Assembly: GCF_026309355.1 (NCBI RefSeq)
Contig: NZ_JAPJZK010000001.1
Span: 744,001 to 808,000, forward strand
DNA length: 64,000 nucleotides
DNA from: Spartinivicinus marinus
Lineage (GTDB): Bacteria > Pseudomonadota > Gammaproteobacteria > Pseudomonadales > Zooshikellaceae
Direction of reading: 5' to 3'
Below, piece after piece: positions 1-8,422 of this stretch. The position numbers and the translations under genes were made by a program. Positions within the stretch are counted from its first letter, which is position 1. Each line of letters starts with the position of its first letter. Below the pieces are notes generated by a model. It was not told the origin of the DNA. It did not search any database and was given only the letters and a program-made list of their open reading frames with translations.

Positions 1-735
1 AATATATTTGGTAAATATATCAGCTATCTTTTGATCATTCGGTTCAAGCAAACTTTGAATTAAAGTTGACTTATTTGAGTTGTGGGCTTGTTCTTCTGCA
101 ATTGCACCATTACCCACTAATATATTTAAGTAATTAGCCAAACTTTGTGCTGTTTGTGGAAAAGGCTCCTTTATACAAACTCTGCCATCTTCAATCTCTA
201 GAACACCAGCACTAGGCATTTGCTCCTTTATTTGTGTTTGTATCTTATTGAAAACAGACAGGTGTTTAGGCGATGCCCATTTACCATTAACAGGCCGCTG
301 CTCATTACCGGTTTTCGAAAAATAACTCACTGGATCTTTAGGTAACCGCCTTAACTTTGCTTTAATTTCCCATTTACCATAGGATAATATATATTTACTG
401 AGTGATCGCTCAAGATAGTTTTTGATTAACTGCCGCTCATCATCATCAATGACTACACCATTATCCTCTAGGCTATTACCCTCTAGAGTATTATTCACGA
501 GCTGGTGTACAGCACGGCTAGAAGCAATAAGCTCACTGCTGGTCACCGGCTTAGCCATCGTTTGTGGCTGATAATCAAGCTGCTGATGATTAAATAATTG
601 TTGTGCAGCTATAGACTCACTCAATCTAACAACATTTCCATGCCCAGCTAGCGGAGCAGCATGTTCTACGGAAAAATTATCGGCTCTACTACCTACATCA
701 TGTGTATCTGGGTTACATCCAATAGGATATGTCAT
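1..735 (-). CDS. Hypothetical protein, N-terminal 245 residues (runs off the window)
   Basis: The minus strand is open from an ATG at 735 to base 1 with no stop, giving at least 245 residues; the C-terminus lies outside the window. The protein is hydrophilic, has no obvious signal peptide or membrane segment, and begins MTYPIGCNPDTHDVGSRA. An acidic patch (VIDDDERQLIKNYLERSL) sits near residues 125-145. I do not recognise a family. It is transcribed away from nrdD, so 736-1001 is a shared divergent intergenic region. Confidence 0.6.
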   Translation of the reverse strand, partial: MTYPIGCNPDTHDVGSRADNFSVEHAAPLAGHGNVVRLSESIAAQQLFNHQQLDYQPQTMAKPVTSSELIASSRAVHQLVNNTLEGNSLEDNGVVIDDDERQLIKNYLERSLSKYILSYGKWEIKAKLRRLPKDPVSYFSKTGNEQRPVNGKWASPKHLSVFNKIQTQIKEQMPSAGVLEIEDGRVCIKEPFPQTAQSLANYLNILVGNGAIAEEQAHNSNKSTLIQSLLEPNDQKIADIFTKYI

Positions 736-906
736 GGCTTACTTCCCATACCAATAACAGATACCCTCATCATAACCAATTATAGTAAGTACTAATCTAC
801 TAAAAAAGGCTGTTCTATTTTATATCCTTTCCTTACTTGTTTTAGAGTGATCAATTTTTAAACTTTAAGCACCAGCCACCAGTCTTGTAATGCAACTCAC
901 CAAGTA

Positions 907-920
907 TTGACTCAGATCAA
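907..920 (+). promoter_or_regulatory. FNR/Anr-type box upstream of nrdD
   Basis: The sequence TTGACtcagATCAA is a near-perfect match to the FNR consensus TTGAT-N4-ATCAA. It lies about 80 bp before the nrdD start, a sensible activation position for an anaerobically induced gene. The surrounding 736-1001 region is AT-rich and otherwise carries only divergent promoters. Confidence 0.7.
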
Positions 921-1001
921 GCACAATAAATAGTATAAAACACCATAAAGACATACTATATATAGTATACATCACTCATTGTTTAGTAGTTAGAAACCAT
1001 C

Positions 1002-2720
1002 ATGTTGAGTACAAATACTGTCGAATCACTACCGCTCCTAGATATACGCAACACTTATCAGGAGTACTTAACCAAGCAAGACTGGCGGATTAAGGCCAAT
1101 GCCAACCAAGGTTATTCCCTAGGCGGTCTTATTTTAAACACATCAGGTAAAATGACAGCCCACTACTGGCTACATTGCCTTTACCCTGAAGCAGTAAGAA
1201 ATGCTCACGTTAATGCTGACTTTCATATTCATGATCTGGATATGCTGGGGGGGTATTGTGCTGGTTGGTCATTACGCCAACTGTTGTATGAAGGATTTAA
1301 TGGAGTAGCAGGCAAGGTAGAGTCAGCTCCACCCAAACACTTATCTGCAGCATTGGGGCAAATTGTTAATTTTTTAGGCACCTTGCAAAACGAATGGGCT
1401 GGCGCTCAAGCTTTCAGTTCTTTTGATACTTACCTCGCACCATACATTCGCAAAGATCAAGTCAACTATCAACAAGTAAAACAGTTAATCCAAGAATTTA
1501 TTTATAACCTTAATATCCCTTCCCGCTGGGGTACCCAGACACCTTTCACAAACCTAACATTTGATTGGACCTGTCCTGTCGATTTACAAGAGCAAGTCCC
1601 TGTTATAGCAGGTGAAGAACAGCCTTTTAGCTACGGCAAACTCACAAAAGAAATGGCCATGATCAATCAGGCATTTATTGAAGTAATGACTGAAGGTGAT
1701 GCTAAAGGACGTGTTTTTACCTTCCCTATTCCTACCTACAATATTACACCTGACTTTGATTGGGAGTCAGAAAATATTGATCGCTTGTTTGAGATGACCG
1801 CTCGATATGGACTGCCTTATTTTCAAAACTTTTTAAACTCAGACCTACAGCCTCATATGGTACGCTCAATGTGCTGCCGACTACAGCTCGATGTACGTGA
1901 ACTATTGAAGCGAGGCAATGGACTATTTGGTTCTGCCGAACAAACTGGCTCTCTAGGCGTGGTTACTATTAATTGTGCTCGTTTAGGCTATCTACACCAA
2001 GGCAATAAACAAGCGTTATTTGAACAGCTAGATTATTTATTAAATTTAGCAAAAGACAGTTTAGAAATTAAACGTAACGTTGTTCAACAGTTAATGGATG
2101 AAGGATTATACCCCTACACTAAGCGCTATTTAGGCACTCTTCGTAATCACTTCTCGACCATTGGAGTTAATGGCATCAATGAAATGATTCTAAACTTTAG
2201 TGATAACCAAGAGGATATTACTACCAGTAAAGGGCAACAGCTTGCTCTAGAATTACTCAACCATATCAAGGAGAAGATAGTTGCATTTCAAGAAGAAACC
2301 GGCCAATTATACAATTTAGAAGCAACTCCCGCCGAAGGAACCGCATACCGATTTGCCAAAGAAGATAAAAAAAGATTTTCTAACATCATCCAATGTGGGA
2401 CTACTGACTCCCCATACTATACCAACTCAAGCCAATTACCTGTTGGATATACTGATGACCCATTTTTAGCACTAGAGCTACAGGAAAAATTACAACGTAC
2501 TTACACAGGGGGAACTGTCCTCCACCTTTATATGGCAGAACCTATTTCAAGCAGTGTCAGTTGTCGTAAGCTTGTTAAAGCTGCCTTGAGCAACTTCAAA
2601 GTACCATATATCACAATTACTCCTACATTCTCTATTTGTCCTGTTCATGGTTATTTGGCAGGCGAACACGAGTTTTGTCCAAAATGCGATGAAGCAATTC
2701 TTGCTAATGAGGTTGAATAA
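1002..2720 (+). CDS. nrdD: Anaerobic (class III) ribonucleoside-triphosphate reductase, catalytic part
   Basis: This enzyme reduces ribonucleotides to deoxyribonucleotides without oxygen, using a glycyl radical made by NrdG. The 572 residues start directly in the catalytic barrel; the usual N-terminal ATP-cone is absent. Adjacent cysteines at 291-292 (SMCCRLQ) sit where the family has its active-site thiol. The C-terminus has a zinc-type C/H/C/C pattern (ICPVHGY...FCPKCDE). The reading frame stops with TAA at 2718 before the glycyl-radical motif, which is encoded in the next small ORF in the +1 frame. An FNR box precedes the gene. Either the protein is naturally split or there is a frameshift at an A-rich stretch. 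Confidence 0.9.
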   Translation: MLSTNTVESLPLLDIRNTYQEYLTKQDWRIKANANQGYSLGGLILNTSGKMTAHYWLHCLYPEAVRNAHVNADFHIHDLDMLGGYCAGWSLRQLLYEGFNGVAGKVESAPPKHLSAALGQIVNFLGTLQNEWAGAQAFSSFDTYLAPYIRKDQVNYQQVKQLIQEFIYNLNIPSRWGTQTPFTNLTFDWTCPVDLQEQVPVIAGEEQPFSYGKLTKEMAMINQAFIEVMTEGDAKGRVFTFPIPTYNITPDFDWESENIDRLFEMTARYGLPYFQNFLNSDLQPHMVRSMCCRLQLDVRELLKRGNGLFGSAEQTGSLGVVTINCARLGYLHQGNKQALFEQLDYLLNLAKDSLEIKRNVVQQLMDEGLYPYTKRYLGTLRNHFSTIGVNGINEMILNFSDNQEDITTSKGQQLALELLNHIKEKIVAFQEETGQLYNLEATPAEGTAYRFAKEDKKRFSNIIQCGTTDSPYYTNSSQLPVGYTDDPFLALELQEKLQRTYTGGTVLHLYMAEPISSSVSCRKLVKAALSNFKVPYITITPTFSICPVHGYLAGEHEFCPKCDEAILANEVE

Positions 2721-2730
2721 AGAAAAAATT

Positions 2731-2904
2731 ATGGCTAAGCAAATATTAACAAACCACCCAAAAAGACAACGCTGTGAAGTCTGGACCCGAGTCATGGGCT
2801 ACCATAGACCAACTTCTGCTTTTAACCCCGGTAAACTGGCTGAGCATAATGATAGACAGTTTTTCACTGAGTCTACATCTGCAAAGCGAATAGCAGCTAC
2901 TTAA
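2731..2904 (+). CDS. Separate glycyl-radical domain of NrdD
   Basis: This 57-residue ORF begins at an ATG 10 bases after the nrdD stop and carries CEVWTRVMGYHRP, the glycyl-radical loop normally found at the very C-terminus of NrdD; the radical sits on the Gly of VMGY. The rest (FNPGKLAEHNDRQFF) also matches the usual NrdD tail. It lies in the +1 frame relative to nrdD and is preceded only by an A-rich weak ribosome-binding site. It could act as a separate subunit, as GrcA/YfiD does for pyruvate formate-lyase, or be joined to NrdD by frameshifting. Without it the reductase could not hold its radical. Confidence 0.8.
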   Translation: MAKQILTNHPKRQRCEVWTRVMGYHRPTSAFNPGKLAEHNDRQFFTESTSAKRIAAT

Positions 2905-2962
2905 AACCAACCATAAAAGCCAGGGACGGTCTTGTTCTTTATTTGTTTACTAGGCAGTTTAT

Positions 2963-3655
2963 ATGAGAGAAATACAAATAGGTGGCATAACTCCCCTCAC
3001 CACCATTGATTTTCCTGATCATTTAGCAACAGTACTATATTGTCAGGGCTGCAATTTACGCTGCCAGTATTGTCATAACCCTGAGCTGATCAAGATTACC
3101 TCTGGGCAATATGCTTGGCAGAGTATTCAACAATTTCTAAAACGTAGAACGGGTCTAGTCGAAGCGGTTGTTTTTAGTGGTGGAGAGCCCTTAATTCAGA
3201 ATAATTTAGTAGAAGCTATTCAGTGGTGTAAACAACAAGGCTTTAAAGTCGGTATTCATACCAGTGGCAGCATACCTAAACGATTTACCTCTATAATATC
3301 ATTAGTCGACTGGATAGGCTTTGACTTTAAATCACCTCCTCACTTAGCTACTACTATTACAGGGAGTAAAGTCTATTATCAAAAATGTATGACAAGTCTA
3401 ACCCAGCTAATAGAGTCCAAGGTATCCTACGAAATCAGAACAACTATCAACTACCAACTCATAAAGCCTGATGACTTGCTCATAATGGCAAAGGTTTTAG
3501 CCTCACATGAAGTCAAGCAATGGGTACTACAACCCTTTAAATCGGGTAATATTTTAAATACAGCTCTAAATCAACAATCCAACTACTATGACTTAGAGCT
3601 GCTATTACCTGAAATCAAACGATATATTATTGATACTCAGATTCGCTCTTACTAA
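2963..3655 (+). CDS. nrdG: Anaerobic ribonucleotide reductase activating protein (radical SAM)
   Basis: This protein uses S-adenosylmethionine and a 4Fe-4S cluster to generate the glycyl radical on NrdD. The cluster motif CxxxCxxC is visible at residues 28-35 (CQGCNLRCQYCHN), followed by a SAM-binding GGE-type motif (FSGGEPL). The protein is 230 residues, longer than E. coli NrdG (about 154), which fits the NrdG2-type activases found with ATP-cone-less NrdD. It lies 58 bp after the glycyl-radical ORF and is probably in the same operon. Its 3' end overlaps the convergent ubiT gene by 29 bp. Confidence 0.9.
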   Translation: MREIQIGGITPLTTIDFPDHLATVLYCQGCNLRCQYCHNPELIKITSGQYAWQSIQQFLKRRTGLVEAVVFSGGEPLIQNNLVEAIQWCKQQGFKVGIHTSGSIPKRFTSIISLVDWIGFDFKSPPHLATTITGSKVYYQKCMTSLTQLIESKVSYEIRTTINYQLIKPDDLLIMAKVLASHEVKQWVLQPFKSGNILNTALNQQSNYYDLELLLPEIKRYIIDTQIRSY

Positions 3656-4151
3656 ATAATGAAATGTATTCAGCTCCACATCGAATAGATAAATTAATTA
3701 TAGGTGGTAACACATCAAGCTCTATATTATCCAATAAGTTTTTAACCTGTAGTCCTAGCTCTGTGTCCCCCCCTATCGTTAACTGGCGTTGAAAAAATAA
3801 GGTATCAGGGTCTTCCTTTCGTGCAGCTAACAATATAAAACTATTTAAGTTTCCTTCTATCGTCACATCAGCCAAACCATTTTTATTAATGAGTATTTCA
3901 TTTTTTTCATTACAACCAAATAACCAGCTAATATTTAAATCAGTAATAGCTACTTTTAACCAGGAACCTTGTAAAAATTCACAATCACCATCTGCTAATG
4001 CTTCACTAAAAATTTGTTGCAATAAGCGGCTAAGCAACTTCTTCTGTAAAGCAAAAGGCATATAAACTAGAGGCTTTGCTATTAATTTTGGTACAGCAGG
4101 CAACAGCTTTTGTTTATCAGGCAAGCTAACAATCATAGCAGCTATACTCAT
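3627..4151 (-). CDS. ubiT: SCP2-domain protein UbiT, anaerobic ubiquinone biosynthesis
   Basis: UbiT is an SCP2 lipid-binding accessory factor of the oxygen-independent ubiquinone pathway, working with UbiU and UbiV. The C-terminal half has the typical signature DPDTLFFQRQL..GDTELGL..KNLLD. The ATG at 4151 gives 174 residues, the same length as E. coli UbiT (YhbT). An upstream TTG at 4217 in the same frame overlaps an FNR box and is rejected as the start. The FNR-type box at 4204-4217 suggests anaerobic induction. The gene is convergent with nrdG and near ubiU-ubiV. Confidence 0.87.
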   Translation of the reverse strand: MSIAAMIVSLPDKQKLLPAVPKLIAKPLVYMPFALQKKLLSRLLQQIFSEALADGDCEFLQGSWLKVAITDLNISWLFGCNEKNEILINKNGLADVTIEGNLNSFILLAARKEDPDTLFFQRQLTIGGDTELGLQVKNLLDNIELDVLPPIINLSIRCGAEYISLFSKSESEYQ

Positions 4152-4203
4152 TTTAAGGGTTAATCGAAACTGAGTAGTATCTACTATATAACAAGTTATC
4201 GTC

Positions 4204-4217
4204 TTGATATAAGTCAA
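4204..4217 (-). promoter_or_regulatory. FNR/Anr-type box upstream of ubiT
   Basis: Read on the minus strand the site is TTGACttatATCAA, a close match to TTGAT-N4-ATCAA. It ends 53 bases before the ubiT ATG. FNR control of ubiTUV is known in E. coli, so the placement fits. Confidence 0.7.
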
Positions 4218-4240
4218 CTCTAATAATAATCGTCCCCCTA

Positions 4241-4267
4241 CTTATACAGCTTATACAGCTTATACAG
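4241..4267. repeat. Three tandem copies of a 9-bp unit (CTTATACAG)
   Basis: CTTATACAG is repeated three times exactly, between the ubiT promoter and the STAS gene. Copy number may vary between strains by slippage. No function is visible. Confidence 0.8.
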
Positions 4268-4380
4268 CCAACATACTGTTATTTTTCTTCATATATGTTT
4301 CATTGAGTTTTTAAACACACCATCATGAGTGAACTATAATTAACAACAACTTATTAAAACCGATAGAATAAAGACAAGTT

Positions 4381-4692
4381 ATGGATAATTTTGGAACAGA
4401 TATTAAAACAGAAGCAACTGACAATCAGCTTACTATTTTTATCGGAAAAAACTTCACACGAGAAGTTGTGCAAGCATTTAAAGAAGCTTACTTAAATGCT
4501 AAAGATAAAGTTCATACTTATATTATTGACTTTCAGAAAACGGACTATATGGACAGCTCTGCAATAGCCGTGATGATGTGTATGAAACAAGACTTAAGTA
4601 CAAAAAATATACATTTAGTACATTGCAATAACTTTATATATAAAACACTACAATTAGTACAATTCGATAAGGTATTTACAATTAAACGCTAG
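4381..4692 (+). CDS. STAS-domain protein (anti-sigma factor antagonist-like)
   Basis: The 103 residues are a single STAS domain, the fold of SpoIIAA/RsbV-type antagonists, which act as phospho-switches by binding an anti-sigma kinase or another partner. The conserved motif DYMDSSAIAVMM at about residues 55-66 contains the serine normally phosphorylated (D-S-S). No anti-sigma kinase or sigma factor is encoded nearby, so the partner is unknown. It sits alone between ubiT and ubiU. The start ATG follows an A-rich leader with a weak Shine-Dalgarno (AGACAAG). Confidence 0.75.
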   Translation: MDNFGTDIKTEATDNQLTIFIGKNFTREVVQAFKEAYLNAKDKVHTYIIDFQKTDYMDSSAIAVMMCMKQDLSTKNIHLVHCNNFIYKTLQLVQFDKVFTIKR

Positions 4693-4752
4693 CTTGTTAA
4701 ATGTGACATTATATCTACCCCATTAGTGTTTACTCATCAATAGTCGCCCCCC

Positions 4753-4766
4753 TTGATACAAGTCAA
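4753..4766 (+). promoter_or_regulatory. FNR/Anr-type box upstream of ubiUV
   Basis: TTGATacaaGTCAA matches the FNR consensus at nine of ten half-site positions. It is about 147 bp before the ubiU start. With the boxes at nrdD and ubiT it suggests a shared anaerobic regulon. Confidence 0.6.
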
Positions 4767-4913
4767 GCTTGTCAGTCACTCGCTTTGTTACTCTTACAAT
4801 ATTTGAACTTATTAACTATCAATCATACCCACTTACTTATAGCGATCACTTTTAGAAGCTAGATACTTTGATTCGTAAGCAGTACACAGGGTATAGCAAT
4901 GAGGACTTGATAT

Positions 4914-5909
4914 ATGGAGTTGGTCTGCCCCGCGGGAAGTTTACCAGCCCTTAAAGCTGCAGTGGATAATGGTGCAGATGCTGTTTATATAGGCTTTAAA
5001 GATGACACTAACGCACGTCATTTTGCTGGCCTCAACTTCAATGATAAAAAGGCCACTCAAGCATTAGAGTACGCAATCAATAAAGGGGTAAAAGTATTTG
5101 TAGCTATCAATACCTACCCTCAACCAGCAGGATGGGCACGTTGGCAAAAGGCTGTTGATCTTGCTGTAGATTTAGGTGTCAATGCCCTCATTTGTGCTGA
5201 TCTCAGTGTTCTTGATTATGCACATAATACCTACCCTACTCTCAACTTACATTTGTCAGTGCAAGGTTCTGCAACTAACTATGAAGCATTGAAGTTCTAT
5301 CAGCAGCATTTTGCAATTAAACGGGCTGTGTTACCACGCGTATTATCTTTAAAACAAGTTCAGCAGGTTGCCACAAAGTCGCCTGTAGACTTAGAAGTAT
5401 TTGCCTTTGGTTCGCTCTGTATTATGGCAGAAGGTCGTTGCCACTTATCCTCGTACCTAACAGACCAATCACCCAACACCTGTGGTGTCTGCTCTCCTGC
5501 CAGTTTTGTTCGCTGGCAAGAATCCAACGAAGGACTAGAGTCACGATTAAATGATATATTAATTGACAAATTCCAACCAAATGAAAAAGCGGGTTATCCC
5601 ACTCTTTGTAAAGGCCGCTTTGAGGTAGCAGGCACAGTCTATAATGCTATTGAAGAACCCACTAGTCTTAATACCATAGCACTTATTCCCCAATTATCAG
5701 CGATAGGCATTAAAGCAGTTAAAATTGAAGGCCGTCAACGCAGCCCTGCTTATGTCGCTCAAGTCGTCAGTACTTGGCGACAAGCATTAAATTGTTACAA
5801 GGCAGATCCTAACAACTTTATAGTGAAACCTCACTGGCAAAACGAGCTTGCTAAGGTTTCAGAAGGTACGCAAACAACGTTAGGCGCATACTCAAGACCC
5901 TGGCAGTGA
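4914..5909 (+). CDS. ubiU: Oxygen-independent ubiquinone hydroxylation protein UbiU (peptidase U32 family)
   Basis: UbiU forms a complex with UbiV that hydroxylates the ubiquinone ring without oxygen, using prephenate as the oxygen source. Its 331 residues match E. coli YhbU in length. The four cluster cysteines fall at residues 169, 176, 193 and 232, exactly the positions known in E. coli UbiU to bind the 4Fe-4S cluster. The N-terminus (MELVCPAGSLPALKAAVDNG) is typical of the U32 family. ubiV follows after 98 bp, probably in the same transcript. Ubiquinone made this way would serve the downstream NarGHI nitrate reductase. Confidence 0.95.
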   Translation: MELVCPAGSLPALKAAVDNGADAVYIGFKDDTNARHFAGLNFNDKKATQALEYAINKGVKVFVAINTYPQPAGWARWQKAVDLAVDLGVNALICADLSVLDYAHNTYPTLNLHLSVQGSATNYEALKFYQQHFAIKRAVLPRVLSLKQVQQVATKSPVDLEVFAFGSLCIMAEGRCHLSSYLTDQSPNTCGVCSPASFVRWQESNEGLESRLNDILIDKFQPNEKAGYPTLCKGRFEVAGTVYNAIEEPTSLNTIALIPQLSAIGIKAVKIEGRQRSPAYVAQVVSTWRQALNCYKADPNNFIVKPHWQNELAKVSEGTQTTLGAYSRPWQ

Positions 5910-6007
5910 TACTCTTCACAGATGGATTTTAGACTTAGTTATTTTCGCTGTGAATATTTTTGTAATTTGCCCTATACCCTAAAATAAGTCATGAATGGTA
6001 TAAAGTA

Positions 6008-6892
6008 ATGAAGTTATCTCTTGGCCCTATTTTATACTTTTGGCCTAAACAACAGGTTTATGATTTTTACCAAAATATTATAGATACACCGGTTGACATT
6101 GTATACCTGGGAGAAACTGTTTGTAGCAAACGTCGAGAATTAAATACAGATGACTGGCTTGAACTAGCGCAGCAATTAGCCAGTTCAGGTAAAGAAGTGG
6201 TACTTTCAACTCTGGCGCTTATTTCAGCAGAATCAGAGTTAAACAGTTTACGGCGTCTTTGCCGTAACGACTCGATTATCATCGAAGCCAATGATATGGC
6301 AGCAGTGCAGCTTTTATCTGCTCAAAGGATTCCATTTGTGACAGGCCCCGCCATCAATATCTATAATGGTAGAACTCTCTCCCTTTTACATCGACAAGGG
6401 CTTAAACGCTGGGTAATGCCTGTAGAACTATCTGCTCAGTCTCTCCAATCTATATTAACAGAATGTATTGAACAAGGTATTAAAGATACGCTTGAAACAG
6501 AAGTATTTAGTTACGGTTACTTACCTCTGGCTTACTCTGCTCGATGTTTTACTGCGCGTTTTCGTCATTTACCAAAAGACAACTGTCAATTTGTGTGTCT
6601 TAATTACCCCGATGGCATCCTCGTTAACAGTCAAGAGAATCAACCATTATTTACCTTAAACGGAATTCAAACCCAGTCTGGTAGTTTATATAACCTAATG
6701 AGCCAAATACCAGCAATGCAAAAAATGGGTATTGATATTGTTCGTTTAAGCCCTCAGTCTCACGATATGAAACAAGTCATTAATCAATATCATACAGCCA
6801 TCCAAGGAGAAACAGTGCCATTGATTGCTATTGACAATCAATGCAACGGATACTGGTTTGCAGAGCCTGGTATAAACCTTTCTCATAGATAG
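6008..6892 (+). CDS. ubiV: Oxygen-independent ubiquinone hydroxylation protein UbiV (peptidase U32 family)
   Basis: UbiV is the partner of UbiU in anaerobic ubiquinone ring hydroxylation. The protein has 294 residues. Cysteines at 39, 180, 193 and 197 coincide with the four residues that ligate the 4Fe-4S cluster in E. coli UbiV (ETVCSKRRE; ARCFTARF; DNCQFVC). It is preceded by ubiU in the same orientation and followed by a hairpin terminator, which closes the operon. Confidence 0.95.
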   Translation: MKLSLGPILYFWPKQQVYDFYQNIIDTPVDIVYLGETVCSKRRELNTDDWLELAQQLASSGKEVVLSTLALISAESELNSLRRLCRNDSIIIEANDMAAVQLLSAQRIPFVTGPAINIYNGRTLSLLHRQGLKRWVMPVELSAQSLQSILTECIEQGIKDTLETEVFSYGYLPLAYSARCFTARFRHLPKDNCQFVCLNYPDGILVNSQENQPLFTLNGIQTQSGSLYNLMSQIPAMQKMGIDIVRLSPQSHDMKQVINQYHTAIQGETVPLIAIDNQCNGYWFAEPGINLSHR

Positions 6893-6917
6893 CGTATCAC
6901 TGATCGATACGCTTATT
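6891..6917 (+). terminator. Hairpin terminator after ubiV
   Basis: The stem AGCGTATC / GATACGCT has a 7-base loop and is followed by TTATT. It overlaps the last two bases of the ubiV stop codon. The T-tract is short, so efficiency is uncertain. Confidence 0.6.
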
Positions 6918-7036
6918 GATACCCAAACCAAATGCTATATCATAAATTCTTGTTTATAGGAGAAACTCAACCAATACTTAGGAGAGCAAATGCCAAATAC
7001 CTAAGCAGTTAATGTGCTAAGTACAAGAGTAAGGTA

Positions 7037-7768
7037 ATGAAATATCTGGCTTCCTTCATTTTTTTAGCTTTATTCAAACCACTACTTTTCGCTGATAGTA
7101 TTGACATCGTCGTAGAGAACTACCCTCCCTATGCTTATAAAGAAAATGGTAACATTACTGGATTATCGACTGATATAACCCGCTACCTATTAGAAGATTC
7201 TGGTATCAAAGCAAAATCATGGGCATTTGCCCCCTGGAAACGAGCATTTTTATTAGCATCACAAAAACCTGGCACATTATTATATACGGTCGTTCGTAAG
7301 CCCAATCGAGAAAAACTGTTTCATTGGATTGGCCCTATCAGCGATCGCAATATTTACATTTATAAACTTAAAAGAAGGAAAGATATTAAGGCTTCATCAC
7401 TTGAAGAAATAAAAACTAAAGGATACTCCATTGGTACTGTTATAGGCACAGCAGCCACCGAGCAGCTAAAAAATGCAAACCTAAAAATCACAGAAACAGT
7501 AAACTATGAGCAAAATGTACGCATGCTATTGCTTGGCCGAACCGACCTAATTGTATTTCTGGAATACTCACTAGCCTATTTAGCCAAAAAAGCTGATAGT
7601 CAATACAGCGACTTCGAAAAGCTATTTCTATTAGATGGCTCTAAAAAGTACTATATCGTCATACAAAAAGACACTGATTCTGATATTGTCAAAAGGCTCC
7701 AGCAATCTTTTATAAAAACTAAGCACAGTGGTAAGCTAGCAGAGATTCAAAAGCGATACTTAAAATAG
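7037..7768 (+). CDS. Orphan periplasmic amino-acid-type substrate-binding protein (SBP_bac_3)
   Basis: The 243-residue protein starts with a signal peptide (MKYLASFIFLALFKPLLFA) and has the family-3 solute-binding pattern: VVENYPPYAYKENGNITGLSTDI near the N-terminus and a PWKRA motif about 40 residues later. No ABC permease or ATPase gene is adjacent, so it is not clearly part of a transporter; such orphans can be sensors or solute scavengers. Related proteins occur at 54660 and 58201, with broken relatives at 41410 and 43190. Its stop abuts the convergent narL stop at 7769. Confidence 0.8.
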   Translation: MKYLASFIFLALFKPLLFADSIDIVVENYPPYAYKENGNITGLSTDITRYLLEDSGIKAKSWAFAPWKRAFLLASQKPGTLLYTVVRKPNREKLFHWIGPISDRNIYIYKLKRRKDIKASSLEEIKTKGYSIGTVIGTAATEQLKNANLKITETVNYEQNVRMLLLGRTDLIVFLEYSLAYLAKKADSQYSDFEKLFLLDGSKKYYIVIQKDTDSDIVKRLQQSFIKTKHSGKLAEIQKRYLK

Positions 7769-8419
7769 TCAACTGATTCGATTTTCGACTACCCATACAG
7801 CAGCCTCAACCCGTGACTTCATATTCAACTTATTTAATACCCGTTTAACATGTACTTTTACTGTCCCTTCCGATATTTTTAGCTTACGAGCGATTAGCTT
7901 ATTACTTTGTCCTTCAGCAATAAGCTTTAACACTTGCTTTTCCCTACTGGTTAATTCATCAATACTCGCTTTACGAGCAGTTGTTTTATGTCTTATTGCT
8001 GAAGCAAGAATAACAGCAAGCTCAGGGCTAATTGCCATTTGCCCTGTTAACGCCTGACGTAATTGCTCAACCACTTTTTCTGGCTCCATATCTTTCAGCA
8101 AATAGCCATCTGCTCCCCATTTAAAAGCCTCCATTACATCCTGCTGATCATCTGAAACAGTGAACATCAGGATACGAGCATCTACTTCAGCTTCTCGTAA
8201 CGCTTTTAAGGTTTCAATACCACTCATACCTGGCATGTTCAGATCTAACAAAATTAAATCAGGCTCGTATTGAAGCGCTAAAGCAACTGCCTGGCTACCA
8301 TCACCACACTCTGCTACAGGATTAAAATCGCCTTCTAGTTCCAGCAGTTGAATCAACCCTTTACGCAACATCGGGTGATCATCAATGATAATAATATCGT
8401 TTACTACTGAAGTGCTCAT
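7769..8419 (-). CDS. narL: Nitrate/nitrite response regulator NarL
   Basis: NarL is the DNA-binding half of the nitrate-sensing two-component system. The 216 residues comprise a receiver domain (acidic pair D13-D14, phosphoacceptor D59 in LLDLNMPGM, the same number as in E. coli NarL) and a C-terminal LuxR/GerE helix-turn-helix (LTSREKQVLKLIAEGQSNK). It is encoded 3 bp after narX in the same direction, so both are co-translated. It should bind TACYYMT heptamers such as the 7-2-7 site before narK. Confidence 0.93.
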   Translation of the reverse strand: MSTSVVNDIIIIDDHPMLRKGLIQLLELEGDFNPVAECGDGSQAVALALQYEPDLILLDLNMPGMSGIETLKALREAEVDARILMFTVSDDQQDVMEAFKWGADGYLLKDMEPEKVVEQLRQALTGQMAISPELAVILASAIRHKTTARKASIDELTSREKQVLKLIAEGQSNKLIARKLKISEGTVKVHVKRVLNKLNMKSRVEAAVWVVENRIS

Positions 8420-8422
8420 CTT

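Noticed and set aside
2700-2740. Proven programmed frameshift in nrdD
   Set aside because: The sequence allows a +1 shift at GAA-UAA but shows no clear stimulator; separate translation or an indel is equally possible, so no frameshift was annotated.
4152-4217. Longer ubiT starting at the TTG at 4217
   Set aside because: The TTG lies in the FNR box, and the ATG at 4151 gives the exact E. coli length of 174 residues.
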